A DNA stretch of 8,035 nt from SAR116 cluster bacterium. Its GTDB lineage: Bacteria; Pseudomonadota; Alphaproteobacteria; Puniceispirillales; Puniceispirillaceae. The position numbers and the translations under genes are program-made. The DNA lies in the NCBI GenBank assembly GCA_002700485.1, contig PADU01000017.1:1-8035 (forward strand), written 5' to 3'. Below the pieces are notes generated by a model, which searched no databases, was not told the DNA's origin, and worked only from the letters and a program-made list of their open reading frames with translations. Shown piece after piece: positions 1 to 5,898 of this stretch (the stretch's first letter is position 1; each line of letters begins with the position of its first letter).

Positions 1-268
1 AGAGGCTGTCTGCGCGGCTTTCATGTGCTGTGACAAGAACAGTTGCGCTAGTCACACCCTCTATCGAAAGCGCAACCTGTTCCGCACGTTTCCGAATTGG
101 TTCCATTGCCGGGCCGCGATGTGGCGGAACCACTAGCATAAAACTTATATTGCTGTCTTTGATCTGAATTGCCTGCACCAGACCCAACGCAACAATATCT
201 TTATTTTGTGAGGGATCCTGAACGACGGACAGAGCCGCAAGAATCTGCTCTTCAGTAACGGCCTGCAT
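1..268 (-). CDS. Mrp/ApbC-type iron-sulfur carrier ATPase, N-terminal part only
   Basis: The start codon lies at 268-266 and the frame is open to the left edge, giving 89 residues; the C-terminal part is outside the window. The visible part is the MIP18/DUF59 domain that precedes the P-loop ATPase domain in bacterial Mrp (ApbC) proteins. Recognisable elements are an ILAALSVVQDP-like start, DIVALGLV (24-31), a VPPHRGPAMEPIR segment (47-59) and the closing GVTSATVLVTAH (71-82). Mrp/ApbC proteins are cytoplasmic and bind and transfer Fe-S clusters to target apoproteins. The P-loop and CxxC would lie beyond the edge and cannot be checked. The start is fixed by a 1-base TGATG overlap with the upstream DUF6494 gene, which suggests translational coupling; a GGAGG sits somewhat far (about 13 bases) upstream. 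A stand-alone MIP18-family protein is the alternative, but the domain's form is that of Mrp. Confidence 0.82.
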   Translation of the reverse strand, partial: MQAVTEEQILAALSVVQDPSQNKDIVALGLVQAIQIKDSNISFMLVVPPHRGPAMEPIRKRAEQVALSIEGVTSATVLVTAHESRADSL

Positions 269-513
269 CAGCTGTCATCTGCCTCCGGCACCATCAATTC
301 AGCCTGTATCTCATGTGTGAAACCCAACTCCGGGATTGCAATCTGCGCAGAGACTGTTAGCCGCTCACCAGCATCGGCCGTGCCATCTTTAAGGCGCGCC
401 TGAAGTGCAGCTTCGAGCTTCTGATGCGTGGTCACCCCCAGCTGTTTCAGAAATTTACGCATCGCAGTTTCACTTGCGCTCATCTCCGACATATCAGGTT
501 TTTTGTCAGCCAT
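268..513 (-). CDS. DUF6494 family small protein
   Basis: This 81-residue soluble protein has no signal peptide or membrane segment. Its core (about 18-74) follows the DUF6494 pattern as I recall it: MRKFLKQLGVTTHQKLEAAL, then a basic/glycine turn (ARLKDGTADAGERL), then a two-strand segment (VSAQIAIPELGFTHEIQAEL). The function of the family is not known to me. The first ten residues are poorly conserved and M8, M11 or M18 could in principle be starts, but the Shine-Dalgarno AGGAG (complement of 522-526), about 8 bases before the ATG at 513, supports the long form. Its stop shares one base with the start of the Mrp gene, so the two proteins are probably made together. It follows the cytochrome c gene after a 39-base gap. 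A role linked to Fe-S cluster handling is a guess from position only. Confidence 0.78.
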   Translation of the reverse strand: MADKKPDMSEMSASETAMRKFLKQLGVTTHQKLEAALQARLKDGTADAGERLTVSAQIAIPELGFTHEIQAELMVPEADDS

Positions 514-552
514 GTTTTTTTCTCCTCATCTTTCATCGGTTTCATCAAATTG

Positions 553-1005
553 CTAGCGGTAACTGATACCACCACCCAAATCTTTGACCGGCACAGTGTT
601 GACATAGGCTTGAATGGCATCCACGTCATCCATATTCAAAAAAATTTGTTTGGTTGTAGCTAATAAGCCTTTGGGCCGTTCAGGCGATAATCCCTCCACT
701 TGCACAACAGACGGATGTGGCAGAAGCGACCAGAAAGCGGCAAACCTGTCCTGCCAGTCAGTCAGGGATTTAATCGCTCCAAAAGACGGGGTAGATCCTA
801 TACCACCATATTTGTTCAAGTCACCAACCACATGACAACGTGTACAGTGCTGGCGCACTAGCCTCTCTCCCTTTTCTAGCAGAGCTGTATCGCCAGCATA
901 GGCCTGAATCCCGCCAAACGGAACAATTACAGCCCATACACAAAACCAGACTGCGCTATATAGCATAAGTTTGATACAGGAAGATATGCGTTCAGGATAA
1001 ATCAT
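553..1005 (-). CDS. exported single-haem c-type cytochrome
   Basis: This 150-residue protein has one haem-attachment motif, CTRCH (C54, C57, H58), preceded by EKGERLVRQH as in class I-like cytochromes. An N-terminal hydrophobic segment (about 12-36) ending in AYA before G38 reads as a cleavable signal peptide, so the mature protein (about 113 residues) would carry haem in the periplasm and act as an electron carrier or cytochrome subunit. After the haem site come a glycine-rich stretch (67-70), a DRFAAFW segment (86-92), PHP (96-98) and a final helix with DDVDAIQAYV (126-135). The only methionine after the haem motif is M125, next to the last helix, so the usual Met sixth ligand is uncertain; H97 is a candidate. 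The gene starts 18 bases after the DUF3144-like gene with only a weak AAAAGG upstream. M14 is a less likely alternative start that would drop the charged N-region. The redox partner is not visible. Confidence 0.85.
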   Translation of the reverse strand: MIYPERISSCIKLMLYSAVWFCVWAVIVPFGGIQAYAGDTALLEKGERLVRQHCTRCHVVGDLNKYGGIGSTPSFGAIKSLTDWQDRFAAFWSLLPHPSVVQVEGLSPERPKGLLATTKQIFLNMDDVDAIQAYVNTVPVKDLGGGISYR

Positions 1006-1023
1006 CAGGCAGGCCTTTTCATC

Positions 1024-1311
1024 TTACAGGGCAGGATCGGCCATATTTTCGCGTAACATGTCCTGAAACTGCGCCGTCATATGAGTAATCCAGTTATCCT
1101 GATCTTCAATACTCACAACATTTTTACCGACATGACCTGTATAGCGGGCCGCTGCATACATGAGAGCAAAATGCAGTTCAGTGGCCAGAATCTTTTTGTT
1201 TCTGTCATTTGCCAGCGAGATAAACTGGTCTGCCACACGCAGAAAAGCGTCTTGATCCAATAGACCTTTCTGTTTCACTTGTGGGCGGTGATGCCATTGG
1301 GGCAATTCCAT
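1024..1311 (-). CDS. DUF3144-like small protein
   Basis: This 95-residue cytoplasmic protein resembles the DUF3144 family as I remember it: FISLANDRNK (30-39), the central ALMYAAARYTGHV block (49-61), and a C-terminal QFQDMLRENMADP motif (81-93). No catalytic or metal motif stands out, and I know of no established function. A good Shine-Dalgarno, AAAGGAG (complement of 1321-1327), precedes the ATG at 1311. It lies 49 bases after the ModE-like gene and 18 bases before the cytochrome c gene on the same strand, so it is likely a member of that operon. The family match is from memory of the motif pattern and could be wrong; the coding call itself is firm because of length, ribosome binding site and tight packing. 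Confidence 0.72.
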   Translation of the reverse strand: MELPQWHHRPQVKQKGLLDQDAFLRVADQFISLANDRNKKILATELHFALMYAAARYTGHVGKNVVSIEDQDNWITHMTAQFQDMLRENMADPAL

Positions 1312-1360
1312 AGCTGTTCTCTCCTTTATTTACTCTTCATGGGGGGTTGAGAAAGTTGTG

Positions 1361-1771
1361 TCAGTTCGACGCCTGTTGCCTGGTCAGCCAGTCTTTCAAA
1401 TCAGCTGATGAATTCTGTATATAGCTGTCTTGCATACGGAAACGATGGATGAGTGCAGCGCCTAATTCTGTTAGTTCAAGTAAATTGCTGTCCGACCCGG
1501 CCGGTATGACAAGTGGTTTTGAGAAGCCTGCCGAAGTCAGCGCCAGCAGATTTTCTGCACGTGTTTCATCCATATTCATCTGGGTGGCGGCAAGAACAAG
1601 AGAGCCTGTCTGGCCAATGCAGTCTAGTAAGTCAATCTGGCCAATGCCAATCGCTGCTTGGCCTACAAAAAGCTTTAGGCGTACACCTGCCCCACGTTGG
1701 GCCTGATGAGTTTGGTCTGACTGCAGCGGGACAGACAATTTCGGTTCAGCATTTGATAGCGAAGACGCCAT
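1361..1771 (-). CDS. ModE-like winged-helix protein, DNA-binding domain only
   Basis: This 136-residue protein has a core (about 30-112) that follows the N-terminal DNA-binding domain of the molybdate regulator ModE: VRLKLFVGQAAIGIGQIDLL (30-49), then IGQTGSLVLAATQMNMDETRAENLL (52-76), matching the ModE pattern of a GxGxxxLLexIxetGSisxAAxxlgMsyrrAw helix-turn-helix, then a wing and TELGAALIHRFR (101-112). Full ModE carries two C-terminal Mop/TOBE domains that bind molybdate; they are absent, and the protein ends in a polar tail. One-domain ModE-like proteins are common, and how they sense their signal is generally unclear. The first 25 residues are low in complexity and may be disordered. An AGAGGT precedes the ATG at 1771. 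The gene heads the minus-strand operon and is transcribed away from the TupA-like gene, which fits control of both directions from 1772-1912, possibly in response to molybdate or tungstate. That regulation is inferred. Confidence 0.72.
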   Translation of the reverse strand: MASSLSNAEPKLSVPLQSDQTHQAQRGAGVRLKLFVGQAAIGIGQIDLLDCIGQTGSLVLAATQMNMDETRAENLLALTSAGFSKPLVIPAGSDSNLLELTELGAALIHRFRMQDSYIQNSSADLKDWLTRQQASN

Positions 1772-1820
1772 TTTATCTACCTCTTTGAACGCTGCAGAAT
1801 CATCCTTGCGACAATACCCT

Positions 1821-1841
1821 GTTGTTTTGTATTATCACAAC
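1821..1841. repeat. inverted repeat, candidate operator
   Basis: GTTGT (1821-1825) and ACAAC (1837-1841) are perfect inverted arms separated by 11 bases. Inside this, TTGT (1827-1830) and ACAA (1837-1840) form a second possible arm pair with a 6-base spacer. The spacing suits a dimeric winged-helix protein, and the natural candidate is the adjacent ModE-like protein. The arms are short enough that chance is possible. Confidence 0.35.
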
Positions 1842-1846
1842 CATTA

Positions 1847-1870
1847 GGCCACGCCCAGTTGAGCGTGGTC
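1847..1870. repeat. GC-rich inverted repeat in the divergent spacer
   Basis: CCACGC (1849-1854) and GCGTGG (1863-1868) are perfect arms around an 8-base loop (1855-1862). Outward, a G-T wobble (1848/1869) and a G-C pair (1847/1870) extend the RNA stem to 8 pairs. No T-run follows on either strand, so it is not a classical terminator. It lies 43 bases before the TupA-like start and may be an operator or a leader-RNA hairpin. Confidence 0.42.
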
Positions 1871-1912
1871 AGGACAATTTGATTTTCAACATTTATCAGA
1901 CTGAATAGTGCC

Positions 1913-2779
1913 ATGAAACTGCTGTATCTAAGCAAGGCTATGTTTCACCTGATAAAAACGGTTATATTGGCCGGGTCTGTTTGGGGCCTGATAGCGGTAA
2001 TACCTGCAGCTGCGGATAAGCGGCATATCCTATTGCAATCGACAACATCAACTCTGAACTCAGGTCTTTATGATGTGCTAATACCTGCATTCACAAAAAA
2101 ATCCGGTATTGAGGTACGGGTGGTGGCCGTTGGCACAGGTCAGGCACTGCGCAATGCTGCCAATTGTGATGGGGATCTGGTTCTAGTCCATTCCCCTGAG
2201 GATGAAAAAGCCTTTATGAAAAAAGGCTTTGGGGCAAGGCGCCTGGAGGTGATGCAGAACCGCTTTGTGCTGGTAGGCCCGGCAGATGACCCGGCGAATA
2301 TCAAAGATGCCGCAACGGTCTCTGCAGCGTTGAAAGCAATTGCTAAATCACGGTCACGTTTCTTGTCCAGAGGAGATGACAGCGGCACCCACACGCGTGA
2401 ACGTCGTTTATGGTCAGAGGCAGGTATTAATCTCTCCTCCGCGCCCGGTAGCTGGTATCTGGAAGCCGGGCAGGGCATGGGGGCCAGCATTAATCTGGCT
2501 GTCCAACTCGACGCCTATCTGCTGAGTGATATCAGCACCTGGCTGGCCTTTGGCAATAAGTCTCACCACAGGCTGCTTTATGAAGATACCAGCGACAGCC
2601 TTTTAAACCGCTATTCAGTGCTGACGGTCAATCCGTCCCATTGCCCATTTGTAAATCAGGCCGGTGCAAAACAGTTCGCAGATTGGCTGAGCTCAATTGA
2701 AGGCCAGCAGCAAATAGCAGCCTTCACGTTGGACGGCCAGCAAATGTTTCTCCCCGCAAACCACAGCAGCAAGAGATGA
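1913..2779 (+). CDS. tupA: TupA-like tungstate/molybdate ABC transporter substrate-binding protein
   Basis: This 288-residue periplasmic binding protein has a signal peptide (hydrophobic about 11-33, cleavage likely after PAAA at 34). The mature start ILLQSTTSTLNSGLYDVLIPAF (39-60) carries the TTST/N-S-G signature of TupA/WtpA-like oxyanion receptors. VVAVGTGQALRNA (70-82), GDLVLVHSPEDEKAF (87-101), the anion-contact segment SRGDDSGTHTRE (152-163), the GSWYLEAGQGMG block (179-190), LSDISTWLAF (204-213) and NRYSVLTVNP (232-241) all follow in the usual TupA order and length. The family binds tungstate, and sometimes molybdate, for delivery to TupB (permease) and TupC (ATPase); neither is next to it. 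The second Met (residue 11, base 1943) is an alternative start, with AAGCAAGG just upstream but too close; the first Met has no clear Shine-Dalgarno, so the start is moderately uncertain. The stop overlaps the methyltransferase start by 4 bases. Tungstate versus molybdate preference cannot be read from sequence alone. Confidence 0.86.
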   Translation: MKLLYLSKAMFHLIKTVILAGSVWGLIAVIPAAADKRHILLQSTTSTLNSGLYDVLIPAFTKKSGIEVRVVAVGTGQALRNAANCDGDLVLVHSPEDEKAFMKKGFGARRLEVMQNRFVLVGPADDPANIKDAATVSAALKAIAKSRSRFLSRGDDSGTHTRERRLWSEAGINLSSAPGSWYLEAGQGMGASINLAVQLDAYLLSDISTWLAFGNKSHHRLLYEDTSDSLLNRYSVLTVNPSHCPFVNQAGAKQFADWLSSIEGQQQIAAFTLDGQQMFLPANHSSKR

Positions 2780-3369
2780 CCGATCCCACCCCACCCTCAC
2801 CCTTTGTCCTAGAACAAATTGACAGCTGGTTGGCGGCTCGGCCAGAAAATGCAGCCAAAGAACCTGTTGAGCTGGTTGATCTGGCTTGTGGGAAAGGCAG
2901 GCATATTAACGCCGTTCGCAAAAGAGGGTATGAAGCAAGCTTCAAGATAACCGCCGTGGATGCAAATCGCCAGATTTTGGAAAAACTGGCCGCTGGCTTG
3001 GAAGGGCGCAAAGAAATAACGGCTGTCTGTCTTGATTTGGAACGCAAAGGTCTCGTGCTAGCAGAAGCGCTGGATGATAGGCTATTTGACCTTGTGTTAA
3101 TCACAAACTATCTACACCGCCCAGTGCTGGGACAGCTCTTCGCGCTGGTACGCCCGGGCGGACTGCTTCTCTATGAGACCTTCGGCAAGGGCAATGAAAT
3201 CTTTGGCCGGCCGTCAAACCCTGATTTTCTATTGCGTGAGGGTGAGCTGGCCTCTGCCCTGCCCGACAGATTTTCGATGAGACATCAGTTTTTCGGCCAG
3301 CGACAGGATATATATCCTGATCGCCCGCCAGCGATCATCTGCCAGTTTGCTGCACAGAGGCATGGGTAA
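2776..3369 (+). CDS. class I SAM-dependent methyltransferase, TehB-like
   Basis: This 197-residue soluble protein carries SAM-binding motif I, VDLACGKGRH (34-43), an acidic residue closing strand 2 (VD at 61-62), a motif around DLVLITNYLHRP (105-116) and RPGGLLLYETF (126-136). The following FGKGNEIFGRPSNPDFLLREGEL block (136-158) is typical of small TehB/thiopurine-like methyltransferases in proteobacteria. TehB proteins methylate tellurite or selenite in some bacteria, but many relatives have unknown substrates, so only the SAM-dependent transfer is supported. The ATG overlaps the TupA-like stop as ATGA, implying coupled translation. It ends 8 bases from the stop of the convergent carnitine dehydrogenase. 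Pairing with an oxyanion receptor is notable: a role in handling oxyanions is possible but unproven. Confidence 0.83.
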   Translation: MTDPTPPSPFVLEQIDSWLAARPENAAKEPVELVDLACGKGRHINAVRKRGYEASFKITAVDANRQILEKLAAGLEGRKEITAVCLDLERKGLVLAEALDDRLFDLVLITNYLHRPVLGQLFALVRPGGLLLYETFGKGNEIFGRPSNPDFLLREGELASALPDRFSMRHQFFGQRQDIYPDRPPAIICQFAAQRHG

Positions 3370-3377
3370 ATTCCCCT

Positions 3378-4856
3378 CTACCTTCCCCCAATAGAACGCC
3401 CAGCCCCAACTGGCAGAGGCAGATGGGCATGGGCGACAGCAAGGGCGGCAATATTTTCTTTCAGCGGTGGCTTGAAGGGAGTTGTGCAGCCTGCCTTCAT
3501 ATCGACATGGAGCCACATCTGCTCACCCGTTGCGACTTCCTTACCCTTATCCGTCACACAGGCATGCCAAAGGTGGACACGTTTTTCATCTGCACTTATA
3601 ATTTGCGTTGAGATAATAATCTGCTCACCCAGTGTGGCTTCAGCCAGATGCCGGATATGGGTCTCAACCGTGTAGACGCTATGGCCAGTCTCGACATAGG
3701 CCTCATCCAGCCCCACCGTCGCTAGCAATATGTCAGACGCCTCACTCATAACCTGCAGATAACGGAATTCTGTCATATGTCCGTTATAGTCAATCCAAGA
3801 AGGCAGCACCCTGGCTGTATGCTGACAAAAAGGGGCTTGAGCGGCGAAATTACCTGCTTTGTAAGGGCGTTGATCATCCCAGTCCTTTAAGGCCTGCCCA
3901 GCGGCCCAGTGATGGTATTTCAGCACCTGCAGAAACCCAACCAGATTACGATCACGGATCTGTTCCAGCTGTTGTATAGACAGATGGCCAGACTGCTTAT
4001 CTGACTGGCTGACTATTTTGTCTATCAGTGCGTCGTCCAGATCAGGCACATCCATAAGCTTTGTCCAGGGCCAGGCCAGGGCCGGGCCAAACTGCGCCAA
4101 AAAATGACGCATCCCAGCTTCACCCCCAGCCATACGATAGGTTTCAAACAGTCCCATCTGAGCCCAACGCAGACCGAAACCGTGGGTGATGATCTGGTCA
4201 ATATCTTGTGTGGTCGCGATGCCGTCCCTTACCAACCATAACGCTTCGCGCCAGACCGCTTCCAGCAGGCGATCGCCGATATGGGCATCAATTTCAGCTC
4301 TAAGAATAACTGGCTTCATTCCAAGTGCGGCCAGCAAGGTTGCAGCCCTTTTAATATAAGGGTTATCTGCTCCGCCGACGAGCTCAACCACAGGCAGCAG
4401 ATATACGGGGTTATAGGGATGAGCAACAATGATCTGATCCGGATGGGAGGCCCCCTCGCGCAGTTGGGTTGGAGTAAAGCCAGATGTAGATGAGGCAATA
4501 ATAGCATTACGGTCTGCAGCGTTTTGAAGCGCAGCAAAGACTTTTTTTTTAATCAGCAACCTTTCAGGAACTGATTCCTGTATCCAGTGCGCACCTGAAG
4601 CCGCCTGTTCCAGCGTATCACAGAAGACAAGCTGGCCTTCTTCTGGCAAGGCCGTATCGGCCAGGAGGGGTAGGCTGGCTCGGGCATTTTGGAGAACGTC
4701 TATAATTTTAGGGGCGGCATCCGAGTCAGAGTCAAAGATATGCACTTTCCATCCATTAAGAAGGAAACGGGCAGCCCAGCCACCACCAATCACACCGCCT
4801 CCAATGACAGCAGCTATCCGTGTTTTGTCTGTTATCTGTCCTTTTCTGTTGGTCAT
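3378..4856 (-). CDS. L-carnitine dehydrogenase fused to a betainyl-CoA thioesterase domain
   Basis: This 492-residue two-domain protein starts with an NAD-binding Rossmann fold of the 3-hydroxyacyl-CoA dehydrogenase type: GGGVIGGGWAAR (19-30) and acidic D42 after strand 2, favouring NAD+. The catalytic pair fits H146 in AHPYNPVYLLP and E158 in VVELVGG, 12 residues apart as in that superfamily. The helical dimerisation domain runs to about 325 (DAHIGDRL at 190-197, then HGFGLRWAQMG at 225-235). Residues 345-455 form a hotdog 4HBT-like thioesterase, with IDYNGHMTEFRYL (355-367) in the usual DxxGHxN position and strands through VATGEQMWLHVD (441-452). Known fusions of this kind oxidise L-carnitine to 3-dehydrocarnitine (EC 1.1.1.108), with the thioesterase hydrolysing betainyl-CoA to glycine betaine. 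The partner cleavage enzyme is directly upstream with a 4-base overlap (ATGA at 4856-4853), which strongly supports the assignment. A run of nine A codes for K103-K105. Confidence 0.87.
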   Translation of the reverse strand: MTNRKGQITDKTRIAAVIGGGVIGGGWAARFLLNGWKVHIFDSDSDAAPKIIDVLQNARASLPLLADTALPEEGQLVFCDTLEQAASGAHWIQESVPERLLIKKKVFAALQNAADRNAIIASSTSGFTPTQLREGASHPDQIIVAHPYNPVYLLPVVELVGGADNPYIKRAATLLAALGMKPVILRAEIDAHIGDRLLEAVWREALWLVRDGIATTQDIDQIITHGFGLRWAQMGLFETYRMAGGEAGMRHFLAQFGPALAWPWTKLMDVPDLDDALIDKIVSQSDKQSGHLSIQQLEQIRDRNLVGFLQVLKYHHWAAGQALKDWDDQRPYKAGNFAAQAPFCQHTARVLPSWIDYNGHMTEFRYLQVMSEASDILLATVGLDEAYVETGHSVYTVETHIRHLAEATLGEQIIISTQIISADEKRVHLWHACVTDKGKEVATGEQMWLHVDMKAGCTTPFKPPLKENIAALAVAHAHLPLPVGAGRSIGGR

Positions 4857-5764
4857 GCAGGCGCACGCTTTTCAAGTTTTAATTCGGCCCGAACCTCTTC
4901 AGGGGTCATCAACCCCACTCCCATGGAGTCAATCATGCTGGCGGCCTTTGCGACAAGCTGGTCATTTGTTGCCAGAACGCCGCGCTCAAGATACAGATTA
5001 TCTTCCAACCCTACCCGGACGTTACCACCTGACAGAACCGCTGCAGCCACATAAGGCATCTGATTACGTCCAATAGAAAAGGCAGAAAAGACCCAGCTGT
5101 CCGGTACATTATTGACCATCGCCATTAATGTGTTCAGGTCATCAGGTGCACCCCAGGGAATGCCCATACACAACTGAACCATAACCGGATCATCAATAAG
5201 CCCTTCTGATGCCAATTGTTTAGCAAGCCACAGATGGCCAGTGTCAAACGCTTCAATTTCAGGCCTAACGCCGATATCACGCATCAACCCCGCCATTTCG
5301 CGCAACATACCCGGCGTATTGGTCATTACATAATCTGCTTCGGCAAAGTTCATGGTGCCACAATCAAGAGTGCAAATTTCTGGCCGGCAGGCCGCGATAT
5401 GGGCCACCCTGTCTGTTGCTGATGCCATATCTGTTTCCGCCTCGTTCAGCGGCAAAGGCGCATCAGGCGGGCCGGTGACCAGGTCGCCACCCATGCCAGC
5501 GGTCAGGTTCAGTACAAGATCCACATCAGCGGCGCGGATGAGCTCTGTAACCTCCCGATAGAGGGCCAGTTCACGGGCTGGCTCACCGGTTTTTGGATCG
5601 CGCACATGACAATGCACCACAGCTGCTCCGGCCTTTGCAGCCGCAATCGCAGCTTTTGAAATCTGCTGCGGGCTGCGCGGAACATTGAGGCTTTTGTTCT
5701 GTGTGCCGCCTGAACCCGTCAAGGCCGCGGTGATAAAGACTTTTTTTCGCAAGGTCAGGGACAT
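4853..5764 (-). CDS. BKACE/DUF849 beta-keto acid cleavage enzyme, likely 3-dehydrocarnitine-specific
   Basis: This 303-residue TIM-barrel enzyme has full family length. Visible family marks are FITAALTGS (10-18), the zinc-binding HCHVRDP (H51, H53; 51-57), LNLTAGMGGD (85-94), PEIEAFDTGHL (168-178), GIPWGAP (201-207) and VGLEDN (251-256), where E254 would be the third zinc ligand. The family condenses a beta-keto acid with acetyl-CoA, giving acetoacetate and a new acyl-CoA. With 3-dehydrocarnitine the products are acetoacetate and betainyl-CoA, the substrate of the fused thioesterase encoded next in the operon. Substrate choice is inferred from that context; other BKACE members act on 3-keto-5-aminohexanoate and other keto acids. 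The start at 5764 is supported by AAAGGA 9 bases upstream. This gene leads the operon, and its promoter must lie in 5765-5898. No transporter or regulator sits nearby. Confidence 0.88.
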   Translation of the reverse strand: MSLTLRKKVFITAALTGSGGTQNKSLNVPRSPQQISKAAIAAAKAGAAVVHCHVRDPKTGEPARELALYREVTELIRAADVDLVLNLTAGMGGDLVTGPPDAPLPLNEAETDMASATDRVAHIAACRPEICTLDCGTMNFAEADYVMTNTPGMLREMAGLMRDIGVRPEIEAFDTGHLWLAKQLASEGLIDDPVMVQLCMGIPWGAPDDLNTLMAMVNNVPDSWVFSAFSIGRNQMPYVAAAVLSGGNVRVGLEDNLYLERGVLATNDQLVAKAASMIDSMGVGLMTPEEVRAELKLEKRAPA

Positions 5765-5898
5765 GGTCTAGCGTCCTTTCAGGGGGCGTGTTAAGCTGTG
5801 CAATGTGAAAATCTTGCTTTATTAAGGAAGAGAATCACAAGGAAAATCCCTAAAATTTCGTTGAAAATTATTACAAATACGCTCACAGAGGCTTTGAC
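5765..5898. promoter_or_regulatory. divergent promoter region between the carnitine operon and hisI
   Basis: This 134-base spacer separates oppositely transcribed genes, so both promoters should be here. The stretch 5821-5880 is markedly AT-rich. TTGAAA at 5861-5866 would be a fair -35 for hisI, but the expected -10 place (about 5884-5889) is poor. A short TTTC-GTT-GAAA inverted repeat lies at 5856-5866. No regulator-binding site can be named with confidence. Confidence 0.4.

Larger units (their letters stand above)
1772..1912. promoter_or_regulatory. divergent control region between the ModE-like and TupA-like genes
   Basis: This 141-base spacer must hold the promoters for both directions. 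It is AT-rich around 1811-1840 and 1875-1905. It contains two inverted repeats described separately. I find no convincing paired -35/-10 boxes, and no close match to the E. coli ModE operator, whose half-sites read like TATATAACG. A weak A/T-rich stretch at 1879-1906 could contain the tupA-direction promoter. Confidence 0.5.

Noticed and set aside
1449..1788. Two plus-strand open frames of 85 and 91 codons
   Set aside because: Antisense to the ModE-like gene, with compositions typical of shadow frames.
1847..1870. GC-rich hairpin considered as a terminator or Moco riboswitch
   Set aside because: No T-run follows on either strand and the surrounding leader is too short and lacks the multi-helix layout of a Moco riboswitch; kept only as an inverted repeat.
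2140..2490. 116-codon minus-strand open frame
   Set aside because: Antisense shadow of the TupA-like gene, which has an intact signature and signal peptide.
1943..2779. Shorter start for the TupA-like protein at its second methionine
   Set aside because: The purine-rich AAGCAAGG lies only 2 bases from this ATG, too close for normal use, and the longer form also gives a valid signal peptide; the choice remains open.
2724..3104. 126-codon minus-strand open frame
   Set aside because: It lies antisense over the end of the TupA-like gene and the methyltransferase, is rich in serine and arginine, and has no family motif; the plus-strand genes have clear ones.
4689..5076. Overlapping plus-strand open frames of 121 and 90 codons
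   Set aside because: Antisense to the junction of the carnitine dehydrogenase and BKACE genes, with no recognisable domain or ribosome binding site.
5765..5898. Possible small gene or RNA between the BKACE gene and hisI
   Set aside because: No open frame with a ribosome binding site and no strong hairpin; AT-rich promoter sequence explains it.
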